A DNA stretch of 64,000 nt. Origin: Lachnospiraceae bacterium V9D3004. Lineage in GTDB: Bacteria; Bacillota; Clostridia; Lachnospirales; Lachnospiraceae. The number at the start of each line of letters is the position of its first letter. Position 1 is the first letter of the stretch. The notes beneath the pieces were generated by a model. It saw nothing but the letters and a program-made list of their open reading frames with translations, searched no databases and was not told the DNA's origin. The translations under genes and the position numbers were made by a program. Location of the stretch: positions 372,001 through 436,000 of the forward strand of contig JHWW01000001.1 in assembly GCA_000621985.1 (NCBI GenBank), read 5' to 3'. Positions 28,301 through 37,454 of this stretch are shown one piece after another.

Positions 28301-31300
28301 GATGCCGAAGTGATACTAAAGAAAGTCTCTGTAACTAAGCTTACTCCGGGAACCGAATATTCTGCTTCGATCAAGTATGGCGGAATGTGTAACTGGTTTT
28401 CGTACACACCAAAAGAAAGCGGTTATTATACATTTGCTTCACTGGGTGACTATGATACGAAGTGTATCATGTATGGAGGCGGAATAAGATATGAGGATTC
28501 TCTGGCCTATCAGGATAGCGGCGGTACAGATGATAATTATGAGATATTCGGTTATCTTAAGGCAAATGTAACGTATTACTTCAGATCCGGCATGTATTTT
28601 GAGGTGTATACCGGCGATTATAAGGCAGTATTGTCAGAGGTTACGGGTACTGTCATGAAAGACGGTGATACAAAGGATATCAGCAGCGATGACACTTTCA
28701 AGGGTTATTACTCCTTCACACCCGAAAAGAGTATTAATTACAGCCTGTCTGCGCCGGGGCTTTGGATAGTTATATATGAAGACGGTGAGAAAATAATTAC
28801 GGATAACGATTATATTAATTACCATCTTAAAGCAGGAAAGACTTATATGATACTGCTTTCTTCTTACGATGCCATGGAATCCGAATTCTCGATAAAGGGA
28901 ATACCTGCTGTAAAAGACATAAGTGTATCGGGAAACAATAAAAATGATCTGTATGCAGGATTGTCGATGCTTAATACTAACGGAATGTCAATAGAAGTCG
29001 AATACGATAACGGCGAAAAAGAGACGCTGTATTATGGTGATACCAGTAATAAGACAGGAGACGGCTTTAAGGTTAAACCGGTATCTTCAACTGACAGACT
29101 GCAATCCGTGCTTACCGAAGGCAGACATGAATATGTTATTACTTATATGGATAAGACTGCGAATTATCAAGTTGACGTTAAAGCGTTGTCAGAAGTTCCC
29201 GTTGTAGAAAAAGATGTTAAAAAACCTTGTGATGCAGGATATTTTGAACGTGTATTTAATTCATTTTCACCGGATGAAGACGGTGATTATATGTTTGCCG
29301 CAAGAATAGGCACCGGCAAGAATATTAATATTGCCGTATATGATGAGGAAGGTAATGTTGTAACCGAAGGCGGCAGTAAATCTGGTCAGGACGGCGCGTA
29401 TGATATAGTTTCCCTGAAAGCTGACAGCACATATTATTACTGCCTGTACAGCGATGACATATCCATGAAGGAAGATGGGGACCATGGAATTGAAACATAT
29501 GTCATTAAGGCAGACAATATGGATATTGAAGGTGAGGATCTCACACTTTCATCTTCGTCGGACAATACTAAGGCATATATATTCACCGTAAAAGAAAGCG
29601 GATATTATGAATTCCATCTTACAAAAGAGTACACAGAGGGATCCGTATGTACGGCAGACTTAGATATATATGGAAACGGTCTGACCGGGATTGTTCGTGA
29701 AGAGGGTACCGCCTCTAATGCGGGAGTAACTTATTCATGTGATGACCGTGTATATTACATGGAAAAAGGAACATATGCGGTCATTGCGGATATTGATGTT
29801 GATGATGAATCAGCAGAAGTTCCCGCGGATAAAGTGACATTGTCATACGGAAAAGTAAGCGCATTTGCTAAAGAAGGCTATGAAGGAATTACCGATAACC
29901 GGATACATTTTTATGCATGTAAAGCGAATTACAATGGCTGGTTTAAATTCATTACCGATGTTACCTGCAAGGATTCGGGTGAATCATATTATTACGATCA
30001 TGTTGTATATGATAACGAAGGTAAAAAAACAGGTTACAGCGTACTCAGTGACAGTTATGATGAAGATAAATCAGAGTATCACTATGTAAACACTGTTACG
30101 GGTGCATTTAAAGACGGGGCGAAGTATCTTATCGTGGCGAGAGCCGGAACGGAAGGACTGGCTTATAAATTTACGCATGAGAAAGAACACAATATTGATG
30201 AGGATATAAAAGTAAAAAATATTGAGCTACTCGCAAACCCAAATATTATATACTACAGTAAACTTGATGATTTCCAGCTTGAACCTGAATACAATATGAA
30301 TTACGGTTCACAGATTCGTGTTACTTATGATGACGGTTCCACGGAGGATCTGGATTATTACAGCACAAGCGAAAAGACAGGAAGGAATTATTCTATCTAT
30401 CTGCCTGATGATGTGCCGCGTAATAAGAACGGTTCCGTTAAGACTGGTGATTATAAGGCGATATTAACATATTGCGACAAACAGATAGAAGTCCCGATAA
30501 GCGTAAAGCCTATAAAGGATATGACATCATTTGATCTTGATGACAAGGGTAACGGAAACTATACCGGAACGATAGAAAATATACATGCATATTATGGCGG
30601 CGGCTATATAAGATTCACTACACCGAGAGACGGTTTCTATAAGATAAGCCTGTCGTCTGACATGTCACAGTATGCAGAAGATTATATATTGTTTTCCGAT
30701 ATATACAATTCAAAATATAAAAGCATCTATGATTACAGTAACATGGGAAATAGTGATGCAAGTGTATATTCAAGAGCCGGACAGTCAATATTTGTGGAAT
30801 ATTATAAGAATTTCACGGTAAATTCTGATAATATGAATTACACGATCAATGTTGAATATGAAGAGAATAATAATGTCACAGAGCTGACTGAGGGTAAGAC
30901 GGAGACCGTGAAAAAGACGGAAGACCGTAAATACAGCTGGTATTCATTTACACCAAAAACAAGCGGAACATATATATTCAGTACGGAAAACTGCCCGTAT
31001 TCATATGCGTTATACCTGTTTGATTCACCGACAGATATAAAATCGATCAGTTACTCTTATAATTTCTGTAACGGTGATGATAATATGCTATCATATAATA
31101 TGGAGGCAGGTAAGACATATTATTACAGAGTATATTCACAGTCAAGGGATTACCGGGTAGTTATTGTTAAGAAAACGGAAGCTGAGAGCTTGCAGCTTCT
31201 TACGGAAGGTAAGATATATATCAACGGTGATAACATTAATCAAAGCATATCAAATCTCAGATTCAGAGTTGGTTATTCAGACGGCACTACCGAAGATATC

Positions 31301-34300
31301 ACTTACGGATATAACGGAACTGACAGAAGGTACTTCAGCAGGCAGTACGAGTGTATGTCATATACGGATAATTTTGCCTACTCAAGTGGAGGAACGGTAA
31401 AAGACGGTGAATACGACATCCCATTCAATTACATGGGTATCAAATGTACGGTAAAATTATATGTTGACAGTATAAAAGGGACTATCAATATTGATCAGGG
31501 CTTAGATGATACGATTGAAAGTGAAAATGCCGTAAGCTATAATTTTAAACCGGCGGAAACCGGTTATTACCGTTTCAGTGTATCAAGTGCTTCGGGTATG
31601 CCGGATATGTGTATGTATAATGATAATATGAATGTAATGCCAAGTGAGGTCTTAAAAGAATACGAGAATGACGGTATATATTACAATACCGGGACATATA
31701 AGTTTGAAGAAGACGCTGCTTATGTAGTCAGGATCATTAATCCTGAGGCATCCGATATGCAGATAAACTGTTACATGGAAAAACTTGAACAACCTGCGGG
31801 AATTAAGATAAAGACCAATCCGCAGAAGATATATTATCTGGGCATTGATACGGAAGCCGATCCTGAAGGGTATACCGCTGAGGCAAAATATGACGACGGT
31901 ACTGTCGAGACGGTTGATGCTCTTAAAGGAGGAGAACTGACGGGGATCAAGCCGGTACTTACAGCAGGTTTAAACAGCGATGGAGGTCTTTCACTGTCTG
32001 AAACCGGTGACTACCAGTATTTCATCATGGTTTATATGGATACATGGCTTACAGCATACATAGATGTATATGATCCCGAAACGCTTCCTGCAGTAACAGG
32101 CAGTACAACTGGAGGAATAGCAAACAGCCGGGAGAAGGCTTATGCAAAACTCGTTCCTTCCGTAAGCGGATTCTATAAGATCACTATGACTCCTTCAAAC
32201 GAATCGGCAACAGGTGTTATAGAAACCGTGGTAGATTCCGATTACAACCCTGTCGTAATACACAATTCAGAGCGGACAGGAAGTAAGACGGTATATATGT
32301 CAAAAGGCAGGAATTATTACATTCGCGGAAGTATAAGAAATGCGGATGGTGAGAAGATCGCAGGTAACTATGAGCTTTGTTTTGAACAGGTACCGGGAAT
32401 AACATTTACCACTGCTGATGCGGTGTACGGATACGAAGAAGGAGAGGCTTATGTAAAAGCCGAGGCAGAGATCAAAAAAGGAGATCAATCCGATACGGAT
32501 TATACGTATACTTACGAGTGGTATGAAGCTGATTCAGACAATGCAGGTGAAGATGATGGGAACGGACCTCACAGTGATCCTGTAGCGATAGGAACGGGTG
32601 ATACGTATACTCTTCCTGCAGGTAAGGCTGCGGGTACCTATGATTATTACTGCGTAGTTACCGCTTCCAACAAGAATAATAGTAACAGTATCGTTATAGA
32701 TTCCGAGAAGGTTACAGTAAGGATCACTCCTAAGAAGGTAAGACTTACATGGAACGGATACGAGACAAGAAAATATGACGGAACCGCTTCGGATGTTACC
32801 GCTTCAGTCAATGCAGAGGATATCATAGAAGGTGATGTATGTAATGCGGTAGTTAATAACGGCAACAAAGTACACGCGGGAATGTACACGGCAACCGTAT
32901 CATTATCAAACGGTAATTATGCGCTTCCCGAAGCTGAAAGTGATATTAAGAAGCAGTATACCATTGAAAAGGAATCGCTTACCGCAACCTATGCCGGTGA
33001 AACGATATATTACGGAACGACACCGGCTCTTAAGGTGGAAGTAACGGGATTCGCAGGTAATGAGACTGCAGATACCGCATCAGGCTATACTGCTCCTAAG
33101 ATAGAAGGCAGTGTGCCGACATTGACGGGAACACATACGCTTACTCCGACAGTTAAGGACTCCGATGATTATAAGATGACTGCGGTAAGCGGCAAGCTTG
33201 TAATATCAAGAAGGAAAGCAACCGAAGGAGAAGAAGGACAATTCACCATAACAGGTACAAAGAATAATGATGGTGCTTATATCGGTGATATAACCGTAAA
33301 GGCAAATGACGGATATCAGTTAAGCACGAAAGAAGCCAAGAACAGCTTTACCGATACGGAGATAGTTGTAAAGAGCGATGCGACTCTGCCGAATATTTTC
33401 GTAAGGGATGTTAACACAGGTGAGATATTCTATAAGATAGACACTATAAAAAGGGCAGATGATGTTACACCGACGGCGACACCGACAGCTGCGCCGACAG
33501 CGACAGCAACGGCGGCACCTACGGCAACAGCAACAGCAGCGCCGACGGCGACATCCGCAGCGAATCCGACAGCGACAGCAACGGCAGCACCGACGGCGAC
33601 ATCCGCGGTGAATCCTACAGCAACGGCAACAGCGGCACCTACGGCAACAACTGCAGTGAATCCGACAGCAACAGCAACGGCGGCACCAACTGCAGCGAAT
33701 CCTACAGCAACGCCTGCAATACAGCCGACTACCCATCCGGCTGATCCAACAGGTGCTCCGGGAACACAGCCGACACCGGCACCGTCTCAGATTACACAGC
33801 CGACAGAAACCAAGCCTTCAGGTGAAGGTACTACAGAGCAGACTATAACAACGTCCTCTGAATTATTCAAAGGTAAGAAGGGTAAGACCGTTGATATAGG
33901 AGCGGCATCGTCTGCAGCTGGTGTGACATTCACATATTCATCTGCTGACAAGCAGGTTGCGACTGTAAGTAATACCGGTAAGATCAAGTTTATTAATGTA
34001 GGAAAGACTACAGTAACGATAACTGCAGAGGCAGCAGGCTTCAAACAGGTGGTTAAGACTGTAACGGTAATTACAATCCCCGGAAAAGTATCATTGGATA
34101 CCAAGAGGACAAAAAAGAACAAAGACAGACTTATCGTAAGGTGGAAGAAGATGTCATCCGTAAGCGGATATCAGGTGGCTTATTCTACCAACAGTAAGTT
34201 CAAAGGTGTTGTATATGCTTCGGTCAATTCACCATCCAAGGCATCAAAGATAATAACGAAGAAGATCAATAAAAAGAATAGTTATTATGTAAAAGTCCGT

Positions 34301-34363
34301 GCATATGTGAAAGTTGACGGTGTGAAGTACTACGGGGCTTTCAGTAAAGCGAAGAAGATTTAA
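25394..34363 (+). CDS. Second giant secreted surface protein, tandem paralogue (2989 aa)
   Basis: The gene starts at GTG-25394, with AGGGAGG 7 nt upstream and only 25 bp after the previous stop, so the two are probably cotranscribed. It follows the same plan as its neighbour: signal peptide (about 1-36), PPC-like units, six Ig-like units (for example YNDIDKEIDYSG and YADESTEDVAYG), one YDG/MBG block (about 2335-2680), an Ala/Pro/Thr linker (about 2693-2810), a Big_2-like domain and a Lys-rich Fn3-like C-terminus ending AKKI. It lacks about 1120 central residues of the larger paralogue (Ig-7, Big_2, Fn3, PKD) and its second MBG block. No sortase motif or enzyme domain is seen. It is probably a cell-surface structural or adhesive protein. 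Confidence 0.85.
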   Translation: MKNGIFDSFSPLKIKKLLAVVLTAAMVFSMIPQNTAMAGSEDVQGGHKRGGSYTELCPGEEYEVNIDGENASRWFTYTPETTGWYTLSSTGDHDTVARLYEDPKGSVIEEDDDAGENNTNFNLDYILEAGKTYYYEVAMYVNDTEGSFKVKFTLNSDRKVISSAKISIMPRTVFYNDIDKEIDYSGLAVDITLLDGTTETAVYGDDNVEVKSNVKKSKGKLNTGTWHADIYYNSQKITEGYDFAVKEFAEEELWDGTIKKDSVNYGNFYKYRPSESGYYLLKVTSESDVKGQFNIDAQETGAGIFINWSDTVRLEGNVDSYCAAFLEADTDYRIKYHSKERESQGKPYSIVINKCNKDKLTNVKGAFNYIVYTPEKTGVYDFEIKGVTEKEEGFADKESINAYNLNQREAITECAIADEVISPAEGDAGYNARYCESYVLEKGKDYMFCVYSYDQGATYSLGIQKSDDIEVTENAPVTATFSDNETISFEAQGSCYYRMTLKSDSENGAIGLPANTPITDFKSNTRKEGNAYCYELLFYCKGDSSLIVKPLGLTVGDEFTLSVKQVPKVVGAVVKTLPVKTIYDNTATSFDYSGMVVTLTYADESTEDVAYGDTIPTLGIKFKDLPLSYGTNGLLVTGDNEVGVRIDVMNVNAYFKVTVVETDVDDYDTLSIDRTYTVPGDGQNHFYVFAPDATGVYNISSSHADIADVHWDPVSCVNGTAGKVRAYFLQAGAKYVLFENGKYEDNVLITKGNMTVIDEGSEQNVSVRSRNDYVYFGFTPDKTAEYTIESIGRLDTYLAVYSDDMEIDNDDNGGVNENFKKTILLVAKKTYLISVKLTKEPFSGTLDFSFSVGEANDEKVMPVILDDNGSYTDSFSLQGNESNNGNDHRWYTYSVKESGLYSLKYSLKDDYIETDYIDIYDDKSNLIYHNERYKSSDEFNSGPYKYFDMTAGDKYYIKVGAEVDRDKTVDAEVILKKVSVTKLTPGTEYSASIKYGGMCNWFSYTPKESGYYTFASLGDYDTKCIMYGGGIRYEDSLAYQDSGGTDDNYEIFGYLKANVTYYFRSGMYFEVYTGDYKAVLSEVTGTVMKDGDTKDISSDDTFKGYYSFTPEKSINYSLSAPGLWIVIYEDGEKIITDNDYINYHLKAGKTYMILLSSYDAMESEFSIKGIPAVKDISVSGNNKNDLYAGLSMLNTNGMSIEVEYDNGEKETLYYGDTSNKTGDGFKVKPVSSTDRLQSVLTEGRHEYVITYMDKTANYQVDVKALSEVPVVEKDVKKPCDAGYFERVFNSFSPDEDGDYMFAARIGTGKNINIAVYDEEGNVVTEGGSKSGQDGAYDIVSLKADSTYYYCLYSDDISMKEDGDHGIETYVIKADNMDIEGEDLTLSSSSDNTKAYIFTVKESGYYEFHLTKEYTEGSVCTADLDIYGNGLTGIVREEGTASNAGVTYSCDDRVYYMEKGTYAVIADIDVDDESAEVPADKVTLSYGKVSAFAKEGYEGITDNRIHFYACKANYNGWFKFITDVTCKDSGESYYYDHVVYDNEGKKTGYSVLSDSYDEDKSEYHYVNTVTGAFKDGAKYLIVARAGTEGLAYKFTHEKEHNIDEDIKVKNIELLANPNIIYYSKLDDFQLEPEYNMNYGSQIRVTYDDGSTEDLDYYSTSEKTGRNYSIYLPDDVPRNKNGSVKTGDYKAILTYCDKQIEVPISVKPIKDMTSFDLDDKGNGNYTGTIENIHAYYGGGYIRFTTPRDGFYKISLSSDMSQYAEDYILFSDIYNSKYKSIYDYSNMGNSDASVYSRAGQSIFVEYYKNFTVNSDNMNYTINVEYEENNNVTELTEGKTETVKKTEDRKYSWYSFTPKTSGTYIFSTENCPYSYALYLFDSPTDIKSISYSYNFCNGDDNMLSYNMEAGKTYYYRVYSQSRDYRVVIVKKTEAESLQLLTEGKIYINGDNINQSISNLRFRVGYSDGTTEDITYGYNGTDRRYFSRQYECMSYTDNFAYSSGGTVKDGEYDIPFNYMGIKCTVKLYVDSIKGTINIDQGLDDTIESENAVSYNFKPAETGYYRFSVSSASGMPDMCMYNDNMNVMPSEVLKEYENDGIYYNTGTYKFEEDAAYVVRIINPEASDMQINCYMEKLEQPAGIKIKTNPQKIYYLGIDTEADPEGYTAEAKYDDGTVETVDALKGGELTGIKPVLTAGLNSDGGLSLSETGDYQYFIMVYMDTWLTAYIDVYDPETLPAVTGSTTGGIANSREKAYAKLVPSVSGFYKITMTPSNESATGVIETVVDSDYNPVVIHNSERTGSKTVYMSKGRNYYIRGSIRNADGEKIAGNYELCFEQVPGITFTTADAVYGYEEGEAYVKAEAEIKKGDQSDTDYTYTYEWYEADSDNAGEDDGNGPHSDPVAIGTGDTYTLPAGKAAGTYDYYCVVTASNKNNSNSIVIDSEKVTVRITPKKVRLTWNGYETRKYDGTASDVTASVNAEDIIEGDVCNAVVNNGNKVHAGMYTATVSLSNGNYALPEAESDIKKQYTIEKESLTATYAGETIYYGTTPALKVEVTGFAGNETADTASGYTAPKIEGSVPTLTGTHTLTPTVKDSDDYKMTAVSGKLVISRRKATEGEEGQFTITGTKNNDGAYIGDITVKANDGYQLSTKEAKNSFTDTEIVVKSDATLPNIFVRDVNTGEIFYKIDTIKRADDVTPTATPTAAPTATATAAPTATATAAPTATSAANPTATATAAPTATSAVNPTATATAAPTATTAVNPTATATAAPTAANPTATPAIQPTTHPADPTGAPGTQPTPAPSQITQPTETKPSGEGTTEQTITTSSELFKGKKGKTVDIGAASSAAGVTFTYSSADKQVATVSNTGKIKFINVGKTTVTITAEAAGFKQVVKTVTVITIPGKVSLDTKRTKKNKDRLIVRWKKMSSVSGYQVAYSTNSKFKGVVYASVNSPSKASKIITKKINKKNSYYVKVRAYVKVDGVKYYGAFSKAKKI
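33469..33720 (+). repeat. Low-complexity tandem repeat encoding a PTATATAAPTAT linker
   Basis: Imperfect repeats of ACGGCGAC/ACAGCAACG-type triplets encode PTATATAAPTATSA(A/V)N units several times over. The DNA is strongly C/G/A-biased and internally redundant, so in-frame length variation between strains is expected. The linker is probably extended and glycosylation-prone; that last point is inference. Confidence 0.85.
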
Positions 34364-34413
34364 CATAACTGTTTGGCACCCCAAGGTTCCTTGGCGCATA
34401 GCGACAAGGAACT
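34362..34413 (+). repeat. Dispersed hairpin repeat family B, copy 1, abutting a stop codon
   Basis: The element begins inside the TAA stop (34361-34363) of the second giant gene. Its reverse complement aligns without gaps to 57345-57396 at 39 of 52 positions. The core reads GCACCCCAAGGTTCCTTGGCGC. A larger hairpin pairs GCACCCC(AAG)GTTCCTTG (34376-34393) with CAAGGAACTGGGGTGC (34405-34420). No T tract follows, so it is not a standard terminator. It also lies 40-100 nt upstream of the helicase start. Confidence 0.75.
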
Positions 34414-34460
34414 GGGGTGCTGAAATGTCACCAAATATAAGAAAAAAGGAAGATCGTCTC

Positions 34461-37418
34461 ATGAATGCAAATGTATTTTTTGACACGTGTAAAAATATGG
34501 TCATTGTTAAAAATGAAATAAGGACTCCCGAGATCACTTATTATCATCATAACAAAAAAAAGAATAAAGTAGAGATCAGATACAGGACCGAAAAGATATA
34601 TGAGTACAGCAGCAATACCGTTGAATTATTGAAAAAACCGAGAATATTAAACGGAGAACTGTACCGCATATGCGCTGCGGGGCAGATGTTATTTAACGTT
34701 GAGGCAATATACATATTCAAGGGTAAAAGTGATTATTATCTTCATATCTGCTTTATGGATGATACTTCCGTGGATTACAAGAGAAGTGATGTGACTATTG
34801 AAAGGTCACTCGCAACATTTGACCGTTATATCAAGGTTTTCGATTACATGAAGGATATTGCGGGACTGATAGATATCGGTGATGATGACTATGAAGGGGC
34901 AGATATCTTTCAGGCATCCGGTGAGATCATGGAAGGAGCAGCAGGTGAAAACGGTGAAGGATCATCCGCGTCCGTGTACGCCGGTGATGCTCTTAACGAT
35001 GAAGAATCCGGTCAGGACTCTGAGACCAAAGACTCTGCTACAGAGGTCACAGATGCAAATGACTTAGGTAACTCTGAAAAGAAAGAGAAAGATTTCTTTG
35101 ACGACCTAATGTCGGAACACGACGGAGCATCTGACATATTCGGTGCATATAACAGTGAGAATGATATTCTTCTTGAGAATAATCTGATCGACAATGCACA
35201 GAATATGGCCAGAAAAAAAGAATGGAAGCTTCTTAATAATTTTGCGAAGATAAACAGTATATGTGACGGAGGAGTCTTGACAAAATACCTCGATCCGTCT
35301 TCGGATACAGCAGAAAAATTAGTTGATGATAATATATTGATATTCCCGTTCGCATTTAACAAAAGCCAATATGAAGCAGTGAAGAATGCAATGGAGAACC
35401 GGATAAGCATTATTGATGGACTTCCCGGAACCGGAAAGACGAGTACGATATTGAATATCATTGCCAATATATTGCTAAGAGGCAAGACCGTTCAGGTGGT
35501 ATCAGGCAATGCTGCGTCAGCAAAGAGAATATATGATATATTATGTGACGGCAGATATAACCTCGAATTCGCTGTAAGAATGGCAGATGAGATGGATGCG
35601 GAATCTTATATCGAATCAGGCAGGAAAAAGCCCGATATGTCATCCCTCGGATTGTCGGAGGATGCCTCTAAGATAAGAGAGGACATAGTCAAATTGACCG
35701 AACAGGTCAATGACGCTTTCGAAAAGAAGGTAAGGCTTGCCGGTCTTATGCAGGAGCTCTCCCGTATAGATACCGAGATGAAGCATTTTATGATCCATGC
35801 TGAAAAGACCGGGCTTGACATGAAGAATATTAAAGGAAAAAAGAATATCTCATCGGATAAATGGATGGAATTATGGCATGAATGTGATGAAATGTTTGTA
35901 AAAAAGAATAAGCTGGACTTCAAATTCAAGAATAAGCTTATGCTGAAATTCGGGTTAAAAAGCGGTGGTTCCGACAATAAGGACATGATAAAGCTTATAA
36001 CTTCTATCCAATACATGTATTACAACGAAAAGAAGGCCGAGATAACGTCAGAGATAGGGAATATAAAGAAAACCTCCGATGATTCCGCTGAACAGATGAT
36101 GTCAGATCTTAAAAAGAGATCACTGGCTGTTCTGTGGGATGCGATATCGGAGAAGAATTCGGTCGTAATAAGCGATGCATATTCAAAATCTGCTCACCTT
36201 AAGAACAAAGCTTTTGATTATGTTATAATCGACGATGCTTCACAGGTTGACGTTGCGGCGGGAACACTTGCATTGTCTCCTGCAAGGAATACCGTTATAG
36301 TCGGTGATTCGAGACAACGTCCTTATATAATCAACGGAATTGATAAAGAAAAAGCAGAAGCCGTGTATAAAAAATATAATGTTGGTAAAGGATATTATTA
36401 TACAAAGACGATATTGCAGTCAATAAAGGAGCTCATTCCCGATGTGACCGTAACAATGCTAAAAGAGCATTACAGATGTGATCCGCAGGTGATCAACTTC
36501 TGTAACAGTAAGTTCTACAGGGGAGAGCTTATCGTAATGACCGAAGGTTCCGGTGATAAGGATGCCATGTCGATAGTCGGTACGATCCCTAAGATAAGCC
36601 GTCCGAGATTCACCGCGATCGTTGCAGCCGGCAAAGAAAAAGCGGAGGAACTCGCTAAGCAGTATACCGATGTCGATGTCTTAACACCTCTTGAGATTCA
36701 GAGCAGGGAAAAAGATGTGATAATACTGGCGGCAGAAGATGACGAAGAGGCATCACAGTTTAAAGATGATCCTTATCTTCTGAGCTCCGTTATATCAAGA
36801 GCAAGAAGAAAGCTGGTTGTAGTCGTGAAGGAGGAAGAGCCTGAAGATGATTACGATTATGATTATGCAGTCGAGGAAGAAGTAGTAAAAAAAGGTAATA
36901 TTACAGATCTTGTAAATTATATCAATTATCAGAATATTGAGATCGGAACGAGCAGGGCATATTACGTGTTTGATTATCTGTACAGGCGGTATCTTGGAGA
37001 GAAAGCAGACATGCGGGCAGACGGAATGCAGGATAATGCTTCAGAAAGCGATATCAGTTCCGTGATCTATGATATACTGGCTGATGATAAGTATTCGATG
37101 GTTGACTGCATCAGAGATTATCCTCTTCATGAGCTCATCGGAAAATGGGATATCCTTACCGAAAGGGAATATCAGTATGCTGTCAATCCTGAGATCACAA
37201 TAGATTTCCTTTTGTTCAACAGGATTAGCAAGAAGCCGGTGCTGGCTGTTGAGGACGCCGGTTATGAATATAATAAGAACGGCACGGTGGAATATTCCCG
37301 TGATCTTATGAAGGATAATCTTCTTGGAAGGTGTGCGATACCGCTTGTCACGTATGATCCTCAGGGCGACGATGACAGAAAGAAGATAATAAGTGAACTG
37401 GACGGAGTGCTGTTCTGA
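34461..37418 (+). CDS. Superfamily I (UPF1/DNA2-like) helicase with DUF2726-like C-terminus
   Basis: This cytoplasmic protein of 985 residues has SF1 motifs: Walker A GLPGTGKT (320-327), motif II IIDDASQVD (Asp591-Asp592), motif III GDSRQRP (about 615-621), EHYRCDPQVINFCN, and a C-terminal SSVISRARRKLVVVV element (about 777-791). Motif II reads DDAS rather than DEAS. An N-terminal domain (1-140) and an acidic spacer (about 140-215) precede it. The last 90 residues (about 895-985; DFLLFN, LAVEDAG) resemble DUF2726, a nuclease-like domain. Such proteins are thought to act on nucleic acids, perhaps in repair or defence; function here is unknown. ATG-34461 has GGA 9 nt upstream; ATG-34425 lies right after the hairpin with no site. 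Confidence 0.75.
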   Translation: MNANVFFDTCKNMVIVKNEIRTPEITYYHHNKKKNKVEIRYRTEKIYEYSSNTVELLKKPRILNGELYRICAAGQMLFNVEAIYIFKGKSDYYLHICFMDDTSVDYKRSDVTIERSLATFDRYIKVFDYMKDIAGLIDIGDDDYEGADIFQASGEIMEGAAGENGEGSSASVYAGDALNDEESGQDSETKDSATEVTDANDLGNSEKKEKDFFDDLMSEHDGASDIFGAYNSENDILLENNLIDNAQNMARKKEWKLLNNFAKINSICDGGVLTKYLDPSSDTAEKLVDDNILIFPFAFNKSQYEAVKNAMENRISIIDGLPGTGKTSTILNIIANILLRGKTVQVVSGNAASAKRIYDILCDGRYNLEFAVRMADEMDAESYIESGRKKPDMSSLGLSEDASKIREDIVKLTEQVNDAFEKKVRLAGLMQELSRIDTEMKHFMIHAEKTGLDMKNIKGKKNISSDKWMELWHECDEMFVKKNKLDFKFKNKLMLKFGLKSGGSDNKDMIKLITSIQYMYYNEKKAEITSEIGNIKKTSDDSAEQMMSDLKKRSLAVLWDAISEKNSVVISDAYSKSAHLKNKAFDYVIIDDASQVDVAAGTLALSPARNTVIVGDSRQRPYIINGIDKEKAEAVYKKYNVGKGYYYTKTILQSIKELIPDVTVTMLKEHYRCDPQVINFCNSKFYRGELIVMTEGSGDKDAMSIVGTIPKISRPRFTAIVAAGKEKAEELAKQYTDVDVLTPLEIQSREKDVIILAAEDDEEASQFKDDPYLLSSVISRARRKLVVVVKEEEPEDDYDYDYAVEEEVVKKGNITDLVNYINYQNIEIGTSRAYYVFDYLYRRYLGEKADMRADGMQDNASESDISSVIYDILADDKYSMVDCIRDYPLHELIGKWDILTEREYQYAVNPEITIDFLLFNRISKKPVLAVEDAGYEYNKNGTVEYSRDLMKDNLLGRCAIPLVTYDPQGDDDRKKIISELDGVLF

Positions 37419-37454
37419 ATTAAAAATATTTATTTATGGGGAGGCATGAAAAAA

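Noticed and set aside
34425-34460. Upstream ATG for the helicase gene
   Set aside because: It falls just after the family B hairpin with no ribosome site, whereas ATG-34461 is properly spaced from GGAAG.
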